A DNA stretch of 64,000 nucleotides from Photorhabdus caribbeanensis (lineage in GTDB: Bacteria > Pseudomonadota > Gammaproteobacteria > Enterobacterales > Enterobacteriaceae), in the NCBI RefSeq assembly GCF_018448885.1, contig NZ_RCWB01000023.1:24716-88715 (forward strand), written 5' to 3'. The position numbers and the translations under genes are program-made. The notes below the pieces were generated by a model, which saw only the letters and a list, made by a program, of their open reading frames with translations, was not told the DNA's origin and made no database searches. Shown piece after piece: positions 27,954 through 36,731 of this stretch. Position 1 is the stretch's first letter; the number at the start of each line of letters is the position of its first letter.

Positions 27954-28892
27954 TTAGTCAATGTTTTTATTGAGCATCTTATTGTAAAGCTCCATTTTCT
28001 CATTAAGTAAAGATATATGTTTTTTGGTAAACTCTAGATCTTCTTCTATTGAATTTTTTACTTCTTTAGATATAACAATTTCTGGATGATAGATATCATT
28101 GATATAGTTCTTGAATGCTATTTCACTGGAATATGTATCTTTTGAAATATAACTTTGATAATTATGGAAAAATCTTATAGAGTGTTGTTTTGCAGTAAAT
28201 CCACCTGTTACCATAATATTATCTTCTGCGTTATGTATTTCATGAACCCATCCTGTTGGAATATAAAGAATAGTTCCTGGTTTTAGAATAAATTCTAATA
28301 TTCTGATTTGTTTTTTATGTAATCTTTTGATAATTTTATCATCAAATAAAGAATCACCCATTTTAATATTATGTCTGCTTGACGGGGAGATTGCTCTGAA
28401 TATTTTTATTCCTTTGACCATTAATATCCAGGCGCTAGTAGAAAAACAATCAATATGAAGATCACAATTAATTCCCTTCTTACCGAAGAATATCCATCTT
28501 CTGCGAAATTGCATGTGCTTTGGTAATTTATTTATAAAGTCCTCTGGATGCCAGTTCGGTAGAATAAAATCATTGTCTAATTCTGGTAAAGTTTTTTGAT
28601 AGCTCCATCCTGTCATATATGGGCAATCTTCACCTTTTTGTATTATTTCTATATAATCGCTAATGGGGATCTTTCTGGTAATATTGGCTGGATCATTTAA
28701 ATCATCGCTGACCTGGCATAAAATTTCTCTTCCTTTTTCCTTAAAGAAATCGAATGACCATTTTTTATATATTTCCATATCCATATTCATGCCAGAGAAT
28801 TGGACAGGTAATGTTTGATTGAAATAAATATCTTCGAATTTATCTCTGGTTATGGAGTTTATGTCAATGATATTAGGATTTTCTATATTCAT
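27954..28892 (-). CDS. JmjC/cupin_8-type iron(II)/2-oxoglutarate oxygenase (first copy)
   Basis: A 312-residue protein with the JmjC-type metal site: His146 and Asp148 in CDLHIDCFSTSAW and a distal His217 in IPTGWVHEIHN, with GIKIFRAISPS between them, the layout seen in JMJD6-like and other peptide or protein hydroxylases. The C-terminus is a long Lys/Glu-rich helix (about residues 275-312). An AAGGTG ribosome site precedes the ATG. It is the first enzyme gene after the 49-residue peptide gene, separated by 67 bases that include a hairpin. A hydroxylation of the precursor's basic tail is a reasonable guess, not shown. Confidence 0.8.
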   Translation of the reverse strand: MNIENPNIIDINSITRDKFEDIYFNQTLPVQFSGMNMDMEIYKKWSFDFFKEKGREILCQVSDDLNDPANITRKIPISDYIEIIQKGEDCPYMTGWSYQKTLPELDNDFILPNWHPEDFINKLPKHMQFRRRWIFFGKKGINCDLHIDCFSTSAWILMVKGIKIFRAISPSSRHNIKMGDSLFDDKIIKRLHKKQIRILEFILKPGTILYIPTGWVHEIHNAEDNIMVTGGFTAKQHSIRFFHNYQSYISKDTYSSEIAFKNYINDIYHPEIVISKEVKNSIEEDLEFTKKHISLLNEKMELYNKMLNKNID

Positions 28893-28917
28893 ATCTTCAC
28901 CTTCTAAAATGGATAAA

Positions 28918-28941
28918 TGGCCATATTTTTAGATATGACCA
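28918..28941 (-). terminator. Hairpin between precursor gene and modification genes
   Basis: On the minus strand TGGTCATAT and ATATGGCCA pair (one G-U) around a 6-base loop, about 20 bases after the peptide stop codons. The tail is only partly T-rich. It could be a leaky terminator or mRNA-stabilising element that keeps precursor expression above that of the enzymes, a common design in peptide operons. Confidence 0.5.
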
Positions 28942-28959
28942 TATTTTTTAGTTAATTTA

Positions 28960-29109
28960 TTAACAACGATGGACGGCTAGTAACAAATCATTCTCGATTT
29001 CAATTTCAGCAAGTTGAATATTTTCGAAGGAAACTTGTACATCCATATCAATTTCTTGTGCCAAGTTTGGCGTATAAGAACGAAATTCTTTACTTTCGAA
29101 ATCTTGCAT
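28960..29109 (-). CDS. Putative RiPP precursor peptide (49 residues)
   Basis: A short gene with an excellent ribosome site (AAGGAG, 5 bases before ATG) and two tandem stop codons. The peptide has 11 acidic residues, three basic ones, no signal-peptide character, and a single cysteine that is the last residue; it ends AVHRC. The first 41 residues are leader-like (acidic, with alternating Ile-Glu and Gln near 31-41), and the tail LLLAVHRC is the best candidate core. There is no Ser or Thr after residue 27, which argues against lanthipeptide or multi-azole chemistry. It is the first gene before the JmjC, OppA-like, ThiF-like and HExxH genes. I do not recognise the family. Confidence 0.75.
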   Translation of the reverse strand: MQDFESKEFRSYTPNLAQEIDMDVQVSFENIQLAEIEIENDLLLAVHRC

Positions 29110-29355
29110 AGCAACTCCTTAATTTATTTGTGGGTTAAATGTTATACATTATGATTGATTGATTATTAATTGTTACTGCGGTTGAAAATATAAATATTAT
29201 TTTTTAACGCATCAACAATAATTATTATTTTTTGTGATGCACGTCGAAAATATGAATTTATTTCTAAAAATTAACAATAATATAATAACCATTTTTATTA
29301 TTTTTCATATTATCATTTTATTCGCTAATATTTATTCTTTTGAAGAACAATGTAG
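29110..29355. other. Extremely AT-rich promoter region of the peptide operon
   Basis: About 245 bases between the precursor start and the IS left end, close to 80 percent A+T by eye. The operon promoter must be here; several -10-like hexamers such as CATAAT exist, but none has a good -35 at correct spacing. The composition is what H-NS silencing would target. GCTAATA occurs here and again just right of the IS. Confidence 0.4.
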
Positions 29356-30393
29356 AAAGTTTTTCCTGATTATCACTTAAATTCAGCTCCCATAGGCGTA
29401 TACTTAAAATAAGTCTGTGTGGAGGTAAATGAAAATGGCTAAAAATCAGATTCAATTCCAAAAAGGCATTTCTATTCATGAGTTTATTTCATTATATGGT
29501 CATGAAGAACAATGCCAGAAACAGGTGTTCGATATGCGCTGGCCTACGGGGTATCACTGCCCTCATTGTGGGCATGATAAGTATTGCCAGTTAAAATCTC
29601 GTCTCCTTTATCAGTGCAATCAATGCCATCATCAGACATCTTTGACAGCCGGCACATTGTTTTCTGCGTCAAAATTACCTTTAACTGTGTGGTTTTTGGC
29701 GATTTATCTCATGACTCAGGAGAAAAATGGGATTTCTGCACTTGAATTGTCACGTCAACTGGGCATTTCCTACAACGTGGCATGGCGTCTGAAACACAAG
29801 CTCATGAAAGCAATGAAAGAACGGGATGACGAAAAGCCTCTCGGCGGGTTTATTCAGCTTGACGACGCATACTGGGGAGGGGCTCAGCATGGCCCCCGAG
29901 GGCGAGGGGCAAAAGGGAAATGCCCTTTCGTTGCGGCAGTTTCAATGAATGAAAAGGGCCACCCTATGTTCATGCGTTTCAGCGTTGTGAAAGGGTTTAA
30001 GACCGGGGAACTGACCCGTTGGGCTAAAGTGCATCTCAAACCAGAATCTCTTGTTATTTCAGATGGATTAGCTTGCTTTCGGGGGATTGAGCAAGCCGGG
30101 ACTTTCCATTTGCCCCTCGTTACTGGCGGTGGAGCGCAGAGTGTTAAGCTTCCTTATTTTCAGTGGGTTAACACAATGATAAGTAATGTAAAAAATTCGA
30201 TACGCGGAACATATCATTCGATTAGCAAAAAGTATTTACCTCGTTATCTTGCCGAATTCTGTTTCAAGTTCAATTGGCGCTTTAACCTTAAAAAAACATT
30301 CGAACAGCTTATTTATTCATGTATCCGGACAGCACCTATACCTGAGTATTTACTCAAGCTAGCTGAGATTCGATGGTAATCAGGAAGTTTTTT
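29356..30393 (+). mobile_element. IS1595-family (ISXO2-like) insertion sequence
   Basis: A single transposase gene is bounded by imperfect 20-base inverted repeats: 29356-29375 and 30374-30393, identical at 15 of 20 positions and sharing TTCCTGATTA. The right repeat includes the transposase stop codon. Total length is about 1.04 kb, normal for the family. I could not find a convincing 8-base target duplication, so the exact ends, or the age of the insertion, are uncertain. The element lies between the peptide island and yciU. Confidence 0.72.
29435..30379 (+). CDS. IS1595-family transposase
   Basis: An intact transposase of 314 residues. It has an N-terminal zinc ribbon (two CxxC pairs in CPHCGHDKYC and YQCNQCHH), a helix-turn-helix-like segment (ALELSRQLGISYNVAWRLKHK) and an ISXO2-type DDE domain: first Asp pair in QLDDAYWGG, second Asp in ISDGLACF, and the WVNTMISNVKNSIRGTYH block. 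ATG 29435 gives better spacing from GGAGG (29421-29425) than the upstream ATG 29429, which would add two residues. No frameshift or stop is seen, so it may be active. Confidence 0.88.
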   Translation: MAKNQIQFQKGISIHEFISLYGHEEQCQKQVFDMRWPTGYHCPHCGHDKYCQLKSRLLYQCNQCHHQTSLTAGTLFSASKLPLTVWFLAIYLMTQEKNGISALELSRQLGISYNVAWRLKHKLMKAMKERDDEKPLGGFIQLDDAYWGGAQHGPRGRGAKGKCPFVAAVSMNEKGHPMFMRFSVVKGFKTGELTRWAKVHLKPESLVISDGLACFRGIEQAGTFHLPLVTGGGAQSVKLPYFQWVNTMISNVKNSIRGTYHSISKKYLPRYLAEFCFKFNWRFNLKKTFEQLIYSCIRTAPIPEYLLKLAEIRW

Positions 30394-30473
30394 GCTAATA
30401 AGATTTGTCCCGTAATGATATTCTGTATTGGCAACAGGGGGTAACTTGATAGAGAGTGACTAACTTTGATTTT

Positions 30474-30803
30474 TTACTCTTTCCACAAAATATGGTAAAT
30501 CGGGTGAGATTTTTCCCGGCAAATGAGGATACGGGCAAAAACATCGTTGATCTCAGCGTCTTCAGATTCTGCTAGCCCGATAATCACTTCGGCAAAAAAA
30601 TCAGGATTCGGATAAAAATCCACGAGTCCAAGCCACTCATCAGAAGGGGGCAGTAATTCTGCGCCGCCACGTACTTCGAATTGTAAACTAAACAGTAGAA
30701 TATCCGCGGGATCGAGGTTAGATGAAGCCAGTTCAAGAAAGATGTCATAGGCTTTCTCAAGGGTTTCATCTTCTGTCATTCGGTTATTGAGGTCTAAATC
30801 CAT
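30474..30803 (-). CDS. yciU: YciU (DUF440), putative double-stranded DNA mimic protein
   Basis: A 109-residue, very acidic protein of the UPF0263/HI1450 family, proposed to mimic double-stranded DNA and to bind HU-like or other DNA-binding proteins. The sequence [26 protein letters not shown] matches the E. coli start almost exactly, and for that reason I start at 30803; an in-frame ATG at 30827 would add eight residues, and neither start has a clear ribosome site. It follows cls on the same strand, as in E. coli. Confidence 0.88.
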   Translation of the reverse strand: MDLDLNNRMTEDETLEKAYDIFLELASSNLDPADILLFSLQFEVRGGAELLPPSDEWLGLVDFYPNPDFFAEVIIGLAESEDAEINDVFARILICREKSHPIYHILWKE

Positions 30804-30884
30804 AGTTTGTGAGGATCTGTTGTCCATATTGATTTATTTGTAGGTCATGATGAAGAATTAAAACATGTTGCAGCGTTGATTGGT

Positions 30885-30909
30885 ACCCCCGTCTTTACAA
30901 GACGAGGGT
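30885..30909 (-). repeat. Intercistronic hairpin between cls and yciU
   Basis: ACCCCCGTCTT and AAGACGAGGGT form an 11-base stem with one mismatch around a 3-base loop, directly after the cls stop. There is no T-tract on the minus strand, so it is more likely an mRNA-stability or partial-termination element than a full terminator. Confidence 0.5.
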
Positions 30910-30914
30910 GTTGG

Positions 30915-32384
30915 TCACAGTAGTGGGCTAAAAAAGTAACAAATACGTTCAATTATACGATGCCACAAAGGGCGCTGTTCCCACTCCTTGGTTTCCAGCA
31001 ATGTAGAATGGGCGATATAATCGTATTGCACCAGAGTCAGATCATTACCAAAGTTTTCATCATCGATTACTACGGTAATTTCAAAATTTAGCCACAGGCT
31101 CCGCATATCGAGATTCACTGAACCCACCATGCTGAGTTGACCATCAACTAAAACGCTTTTGGTATGTAGTAAGCCATCTTCAAACTGGTAAATCTTAACA
31201 CCGGCATTTAACAGTTCAGCAAAAAATGCGCGGCTTGCCCAACGAACTAAGAAGAAATTATTTCTGCGTGGAACGATAATAATGACTTCAACCCCTCGTA
31301 AAGCTGCGGTGCAAATAGCATGTATCAGGTCATCACTGGGAACAAAATAAGGGGTAGTTAAAATCAGTTGCTTACGGGCAGAGAAAATAGCCGTCATTAA
31401 AGATTGTTGAATCAATTCCTCAGGGAATCCGGGGCCGGATGCAATAACCTGAGTTGTGTGCCCACTGGCCTGTTCAAATGGCATAATATTGTTATCTGGT
31501 GATGGCGGAAAGATACGTTGACCTGTTTCCATTTCCCAGTCACAAGCGTAAATAACTCCCATCGTCGTGGTGACGGGTCCTTCCATACGCACCATGATAT
31601 CTATCCATTGCCCAACGCCGGCATCTTGTTTAAAGAAGCGCGGATCGACCATATTCATGCTGCCGGCATAAGAAATATAATCGTCTATCAAGATAATTTT
31701 ACGATGCTGGCGCAGATCCATTCGGCGTAAAAATAGACGGAATATGTTGACTGGCAAAGATTCAACAAATTCAATTCCCGCTTGGCGCATGATATCCGGG
31801 TATTGGCTACGGCAATATAACCAGCTACCGGCTGAATCCACCATAATACGGCATCTGACTCCTCGGTGTGCTGCGGCCATAAGAGCATCAGTCACTTGCT
31901 CAACCAAGCCGCCGGATTGCCAGATATAAAACACCATATCAATGCTGTGTTTGGCATTCTCAATATCTTTGATAATGGTTTTCAGTGAATGGTCATAGGT
32001 TGTCAGTAGTTGGATCTTGTTACCTTTAACGCCTGCAAGCCCTTGCCGTCGTTCGCAAAGCTGGAATAAAGGCGTCGCGACTTCACTATTTTCCGTGGCG
32101 AAGATATGACGAGATTTACGCAGTTCTTCAAGCCATATGGTTGTTGAAGGCCACATGGCTTTTGCTTGTTCAACTCTGCGTTTTCCCAAATGCAACTCAC
32201 CAAACGACAGGTAAGCAATGATTCCAACTAAGGGAAGGATATAAATAATCAACAGCCAGGTCATAGCAGAAGTGACCGGCCGGCGTTTTATCAGTATGCG
32301 TAAGGTGATACTGGCAACAATCAGCCAATAAAAGAAAATAGCAAGCCAACTTAGGACGGAATAAAAGGTTGTCATATTCGGCAA
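30915..32384 (-). CDS. cls: Cardiolipin synthase A
   Basis: Condenses two phosphatidylglycerol molecules to cardiolipin in the inner membrane. The 489-residue protein has two N-terminal membrane helices (residues 5-60) and two phospholipase-D HKD motifs: [18 protein letters not shown] and [20 protein letters not shown]. The length fits E. coli ClsA (486). It heads a two-gene unit with yciU. The neighbours kch and yciI that lie between this region and tonB in E. coli are absent. Confidence 0.96.
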   Translation of the reverse strand: MPNMTTFYSVLSWLAIFFYWLIVASITLRILIKRRPVTSAMTWLLIIYILPLVGIIAYLSFGELHLGKRRVEQAKAMWPSTTIWLEELRKSRHIFATENSEVATPLFQLCERRQGLAGVKGNKIQLLTTYDHSLKTIIKDIENAKHSIDMVFYIWQSGGLVEQVTDALMAAAHRGVRCRIMVDSAGSWLYCRSQYPDIMRQAGIEFVESLPVNIFRLFLRRMDLRQHRKIILIDDYISYAGSMNMVDPRFFKQDAGVGQWIDIMVRMEGPVTTTMGVIYACDWEMETGQRIFPPSPDNNIMPFEQASGHTTQVIASGPGFPEELIQQSLMTAIFSARKQLILTTPYFVPSDDLIHAICTAALRGVEVIIIVPRRNNFFLVRWASRAFFAELLNAGVKIYQFEDGLLHTKSVLVDGQLSMVGSVNLDMRSLWLNFEITVVIDDENFGNDLTLVQYDYIAHSTLLETKEWEQRPLWHRIIERICYFFSPLL

Positions 32385-32622
32385 TCAATCCTGTTTTGTT
32401 CGAACATCTTTGGTGGCGTTTGACACGGTTTCCTCAAGACACGGGATATAAACGATCTAATTAACCCGATGAATTTACCAAAAAATCGGCAAATATACTG
32501 CAAGCATCATACTTGATATTGGTCATTTCGCATTATTGATATAAAAAGTACTATCCAGATACGCCTTGGATATCTTTTTTAAAGGCTTATAATGAGCGTG
32601 ATGTTTTTATAGGTATGACTTT

Positions 32623-32805
32623 ATGAAACGTGGTCGGAATGAAGTAGGGCGGTGGCGGATGTTACGCCAGAATCTTAACCGTCGGCGCCGTTGGCTGGAA
32701 GGGCAATCAAGACGTAATTTACGTATTTATTCACTACGTAAATTAAATGGTTATAAACAGCGTCGAGCTTTATTGTTTGTTCAGCATGGCGAATGGATAC
32801 ATTGA
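32623..32805 (+). CDS. yciY: Small basic protein YciY
   Basis: A 60-residue Arg-rich protein with the pattern MKRGRNEVGRWRMLRQ...RRWLEGQSRRNLRI, clearly the same as E. coli YciY (57 residues), which sits beside cls there too. Function is unknown; the charge suggests nucleic-acid or membrane contact. About 240 bases of non-coding sequence precede it. Confidence 0.85.
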   Translation: MKRGRNEVGRWRMLRQNLNRRRRWLEGQSRRNLRIYSLRKLNGYKQRRALLFVQHGEWIH

Positions 32806-32907
32806 AAAAATAATATTTTTGGCCTTATATTCACGCTCACCTACAATCTTTATTGAATATGATTGCTATTTGCATTTAAACTAGCTGTCATTCGAGGATT
32901 GACTATT

Positions 32908-33582
32908 ATGCTGCTAATCAAGAATTCCCTTATGCGCTGGATACGTTGGCCAATACTGTTATCAATTTGTTTGCACATTTCTGTTGCTGTTGCCCTTTTT
33001 TGTTCTGCAATACCGGAAAAGCAGTCTGATATTGCATTTATGTCTGTCGCTATGATTCAGTTAGCGGCTGAAGAAGCTCCTGTTTCGGAGCCGGCAGCAC
33101 CTGAGCCTGAATCAGAGCCGGAGGAGCCGGAGCCTATTCCGGAACCGGTAATTCCAAAACCAGAGGTGAAGAAACCGGAAGTGAAGAAAAAGGTTGTTAA
33201 AAAGCAATCTGAACCCATTGAAAAGAGAGCTGAACAACCGGAAAAACCGCAGTTTAATCAGAATGCGTTGGCTAACCGTACTGATAATAATCAGAATAAA
33301 CCGGTGGTTAAACCGCAGAATGGGCCAAGGGCATTAAGTAAAGCGTTACCTGTCTACCCATCCAGAGCTTCAGCATTGGGTATCGAAGGCTATGTAAAAG
33401 TCAAATATGATATTGATGAAGATGGACGGGTAAAAAATATAGAAGTCATTGGCGCTAATCCACCCAATGTTTTTGAAAGGGAGGTGAAAAAAGTCATGAG
33501 AAAATGGCGCTTTGAAAAAATACCGGCGATTGGTTATATCACAACCGTCGAATTTAAAATTACGGGTATATCTCAATCCTGA
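32908..33582 (+). CDS. tonB: Energy transducer TonB
   Basis: Couples the proton motive force, through ExbB/ExbD, to outer-membrane siderophore and vitamin B12 receptors. The 224-residue protein has an N-terminal membrane anchor (RWPILLSICLHISVAVALFC), a periplasmic Pro-Glu and Pro-Lys rich spacer (about residues 58-105) and the C-terminal TonB domain (ALPVYPSRASALGIEGYVKVKYDIDEDGRV). ATG 32908 has GAGG upstream; an in-frame TTG 45 bases earlier lies before any membrane segment and is rejected. An alternative ATG at 32932 would shorten it by eight residues. The terminator that follows is shared with yciA. Confidence 0.93.
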   Translation: MLLIKNSLMRWIRWPILLSICLHISVAVALFCSAIPEKQSDIAFMSVAMIQLAAEEAPVSEPAAPEPESEPEEPEPIPEPVIPKPEVKKPEVKKKVVKKQSEPIEKRAEQPEKPQFNQNALANRTDNNQNKPVVKPQNGPRALSKALPVYPSRASALGIEGYVKVKYDIDEDGRVKNIEVIGANPPNVFEREVKKVMRKWRFEKIPAIGYITTVEFKITGISQS

Positions 33583-33601
33583 TTGTCGGGGATATGCAAA
33601 T

Positions 33602-33633
33602 AAAAAAGGAGCCTGATTAACACGCTCCTTTTT
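33602..33633. terminator. Bidirectional terminator between tonB and yciA
   Basis: AAAAAAGGAGC and GCTCCTTTTT pair across an 11-base loop, with an A-tract on one side and a T-tract on the other, so it can stop both convergent genes. Confidence 0.85.
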
Positions 33634-33649
33634 CCATTAATAATCGGCC

Positions 33650-34081
33650 TTATTCGCGAGTGCTGCTGGTGAGTTGAAAGTGGGTTTTGCCTTCTGGCAA
33701 TCGACGAGAGGTATTATCTTCATTAACCGCAACATAAGTGAATACTGCTTCGGTTGCACGATAGCGTTGACCGACAGGTTCAGAAGCGACTTTCTTCACC
33801 CAGACTTCGATGTTGATGGTAATCGAACTGTTACCGGTTTTGAGACAATGTGCATAGCAGCAGACGACATCACCAACGGCGACAGGTTTGAGGAAAGTAA
33901 TACCATCTACTCTGACAGTGACAACACGGCCTTCCGCAATTTCTTTTGCCAGAATTGCACCACCAATATCCATTTGTGACATTAACCATCCACCAAAAAT
34001 ATCTCCGTTGGCGTTGGTATCAGCGGGCATAGCCAGTGTGCGGAGGACTAACTCTCCGTTAGGTAATTGTTGTTGTGTCAT
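33650..34081 (-). CDS. yciA: Acyl-CoA thioesterase YciA
   Basis: A hot-dog-fold acyl-CoA thioesterase of 143 residues that hydrolyses a broad range of acyl-CoAs. The family blocks TLAMPADTNANGDIFGGWLMSQMDIGGAI and VDGITFLKPVAVGDVV are intact, including the catalytic Asp region in NGDIFGGW. It lies 78 bases downstream of yciB on the same strand, as in E. coli. Confidence 0.93.
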   Translation of the reverse strand: MTQQQLPNGELVLRTLAMPADTNANGDIFGGWLMSQMDIGGAILAKEIAEGRVVTVRVDGITFLKPVAVGDVVCCYAHCLKTGNSSITINIEVWVKKVASEPVGQRYRATEAVFTYVAVNEDNTSRRLPEGKTHFQLTSSTRE

Positions 34082-34158
34082 TGAAAACTTTACTTTATTT
34101 GATGAAAAAACAATACCTGCCTACAGACGATAGCAGGCAGGTATCCATTTGAATGGGG

Positions 34159-34695
34159 TTACTTCTGTTCGCGTGGCAGGTGACGGTAAATATATACTAC
34201 ACTGAGCACGGTGAAAACCAGAGTCAGGGCAGTCAGACCAAATACTTTAAAATTAACCCAGACATCTTGTGGCAACCAGAATGCGACATAAATATTAGCC
34301 AGTGCACAGGCGGTAAAAAACAGAGCCCATGCCATATTGAGTTTGTTCCAAACAAAATCGGGTAAAACTAACTCTTTTCCTAGCATTTTCTGAATCAGAG
34401 GTTTTTTCATAAACCATTGGCTGCCTAGCAGGGCTAATGCGAATAATGCATAGATCACTGTCACTTTCCATTTGATAAATAGATCACTGTGGAAAGCTAA
34501 AGTTAGAGTACCGAAAACAGCCACCATGATAAAAGTAATCAGAGAGGATTTCTCTACTTTCCGATAGATGAAATAAGTAATAGCGACAGCTAAACCGGTG
34601 GCGGCGATCAACGCTCCAGAAGCGTAGAAAATATCATACATTTTGTATACGACAAAAAAGACGACTAAAGGTAGAAAGTCTAAAAGTTGTTTCAT
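34159..34695 (-). CDS. yciB: Inner-membrane septation protein YciB (IspZ family)
   Basis: A 178-residue polytopic protein with five hydrophobic segments, including [35 protein letters not shown], and the conserved [19 protein letters not shown] loop. YciB homologues affect septation and envelope synthesis. In E. coli yciC is the next gene upstream; here five unrelated genes separate the two. Confidence 0.93.
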   Translation of the reverse strand: MKQLLDFLPLVVFFVVYKMYDIFYASGALIAATGLAVAITYFIYRKVEKSSLITFIMVAVFGTLTLAFHSDLFIKWKVTVIYALFALALLGSQWFMKKPLIQKMLGKELVLPDFVWNKLNMAWALFFTACALANIYVAFWLPQDVWVNFKVFGLTALTLVFTVLSVVYIYRHLPREQK

Positions 34696-34919
34696 ATTTG
34701 AACCTATTGTAATTCCGGCGTTTAATGATCATCCGACTTTAGTCATTGAATGAACTAGCAGCAACAGTATGGTCTTATCTCTCAATAAAAAAGATTTTTA
34801 TCGATCGGTTTCGCATAATTCTATCATAAAGAGCGGCGTAATTAACTTCCGGTTGTCAGTGGGCATATAACGCAGCATTATAACTAAAACCCGTTGAAAA
34901 ATAAGAGGGCATAAACCAG

Positions 34920-36650
34920 ATGCAGTGGAAAAAACTACAGCGTTGGATGCCAGGGTTGGGCAATTTTTCTCATTATCGCAAGGAATGGTTTAGTCATGAT
35001 TTAAGAGCCGGGCTTTCTGTCGCCGCGGTTGCTCTACCGGTTGCTATTGCTTACGCCGAATTGATGGGAATAAGTGCAATTATCGGTCTTTATGCATGCA
35101 TTTTACCCATGTTTGCTTATGCATTATTTGGTACTTCAAGACAATTGATTGTCGGGCCAGATGCAGCAACGTGTGCCGTTATTGCCGCGGCTGTCGCGCC
35201 ATTGGTGTTTGATAATGAAGATGTCCGCTGGCAGCTTACGATTGTAATGACCTTAATGACCGGAATATGGTGTGTTCTCGCCAGTCACTTTCGATTAGGC
35301 GCGTTTGCTGATTTTCTTTCCAAACCGATTTTGAAAGGATTAATGAACGGTGTTGCATTGACAATCATTGTGGATCAGTTAGCTCAAGTTTTTGGTTTTG
35401 CTGGCTTTCCGGCGGGATTGATTGAACGAGTGATCGCATTGCCTGCTAAGCTAATGAGTACTCATTTACCGACGCTAGCAATGTCTGTTGCTACGGTGTT
35501 GATTTTGTTTGCTGTGCGTTTCTTGCGTCCGACTTGGCCGGGACCTTTGTTGGCAATGGTATTAACGACGTATGTAAGCTGGCAATTTGGTCTGGAGAAA
35601 TATGGCATTCAGATTGTTGGTAGTGTCAGCGGTGGGGGATTACCTGTTGTGCCAATGCCCGATTTCCAGCCAGGCATTATGCGTGAGCTAGTTATCCCAT
35701 CGTTGAACCTTGCTGTTATCAGTTTTGTCAGTTTTATGATGACGGCCCGTAGCTTTGCCAGTAAAAACGGTTATCAGATTGATGCAGATTGTGAACTTAG
35801 AGCTTTAGGCATTGCGAACATTGCTTCTGCTTTATCACAAGGATTTGCTGTTAGTGCTGCTAGTAGTCGTACTGCGGTTAATGATGCGATTGGTGGGAAA
35901 ACGCAATTGGTCTCTGTTATCGCAGCGACCATTATTTTGCTGGTTTTGTTATTTATGACAAGTTTCCTGGCTTATATCCCGTTGTCATCTCTTGGCGTGG
36001 TGCTGATTTATTCGGCATCGTCACTGTTGGGCTTACGGCGGATCTGGTCACTGAGGAAAAGAAATCATCAGGCATTTACTTTATCACTATTTACATTAAT
36101 TGCCGTGCTGGTGGTTGGCTTGATTAATGGTGTTGGTTTCGCCGTTCTGCTTGGTTTATTACAGTTTTTGCGGATTATATTCCGCCCGACAGATCAGCTC
36201 TTAGGGGTGAATGACCAAGGAATGATTCATTCAATTAATCATGGCAATGATATTAAGCCAATAGATGGTGTGATGATGTATCGGTTTAATTCACCATTGA
36301 CTTATTTCAATGTCAGCTATTTTAAAAAGCGGGTGTTACAGCATGTTGACAGGATTCAAAAACTTAACAAGACGCAAAAACGTCCGGGTTGGTTGGTTGT
36401 CGATGCGGCTGTGAGTTTTACCTACGATGATGTCAGCGTATTTGCCGCGATTGATGAGTTGATTAGTGAATTGAAAGTAAGAGATATCACATTGGTGCTT
36501 GCCGGGCGCCGGACAGAACTTACTCGCTGGATAAGACAGAATAAACTGAAAAGTAGTGATGACGATCTGATTGTGGTACCTGATCTCTATTTTGCGGTAC
36601 GAATGATCCAAAGTAAGCCTGAATGGTACTCTAATTACATTAAAAGATAA
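34920..36650 (+). CDS. SulP-family anion transporter with STAS domain
   Basis: A 576-residue SLC26/SulP protein. The N-terminal 420 residues hold 11-14 membrane segments with the SulP signature (DLRAGLSVAAVALPVAIAYAELMGISAIIGLYACILP). Residues about 440-555 are a cytoplasmic STAS domain (MMYRFNSPLTYFNVSYFKKRV, VVDAAVSFTYDDVSVFAAIDEL). It is not the DauA/YchM orthologue, judging by sequence. Sulfate, bicarbonate or dicarboxylates are possible substrates; I cannot choose. It is alone on the plus strand between yciB and a toxin-antitoxin pair and is absent from this place in E. coli. Confidence 0.88.
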   Translation: MQWKKLQRWMPGLGNFSHYRKEWFSHDLRAGLSVAAVALPVAIAYAELMGISAIIGLYACILPMFAYALFGTSRQLIVGPDAATCAVIAAAVAPLVFDNEDVRWQLTIVMTLMTGIWCVLASHFRLGAFADFLSKPILKGLMNGVALTIIVDQLAQVFGFAGFPAGLIERVIALPAKLMSTHLPTLAMSVATVLILFAVRFLRPTWPGPLLAMVLTTYVSWQFGLEKYGIQIVGSVSGGGLPVVPMPDFQPGIMRELVIPSLNLAVISFVSFMMTARSFASKNGYQIDADCELRALGIANIASALSQGFAVSAASSRTAVNDAIGGKTQLVSVIAATIILLVLLFMTSFLAYIPLSSLGVVLIYSASSLLGLRRIWSLRKRNHQAFTLSLFTLIAVLVVGLINGVGFAVLLGLLQFLRIIFRPTDQLLGVNDQGMIHSINHGNDIKPIDGVMMYRFNSPLTYFNVSYFKKRVLQHVDRIQKLNKTQKRPGWLVVDAAVSFTYDDVSVFAAIDELISELKVRDITLVLAGRRTELTRWIRQNKLKSSDDDLIVVPDLYFAVRMIQSKPEWYSNYIKR

Positions 36651-36731
36651 TAATTTACAGTTGGTTGTTCACTTGAAGTTCGTTGAATAAAAGCATATGA
36701 TTAGATCATAATAAACAAGGAGGTTTTAGTA

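Noticed and set aside
32855..32879. Fur box upstream of tonB
   Set aside because: The segment is AT-rich with only about 60 percent match to the Fur consensus, no better than chance in this DNA.
32863..32907. TTG start 45 bases upstream for tonB
   Set aside because: It adds residues not seen in TonB and lacks a ribosome site; ATG 32908 fits better.
34920..36650. DauA (YchM) as the identity of the SulP transporter
   Set aside because: The sequence differs from E. coli DauA throughout; only the SulP and STAS layout is shared, so no gene symbol is given.
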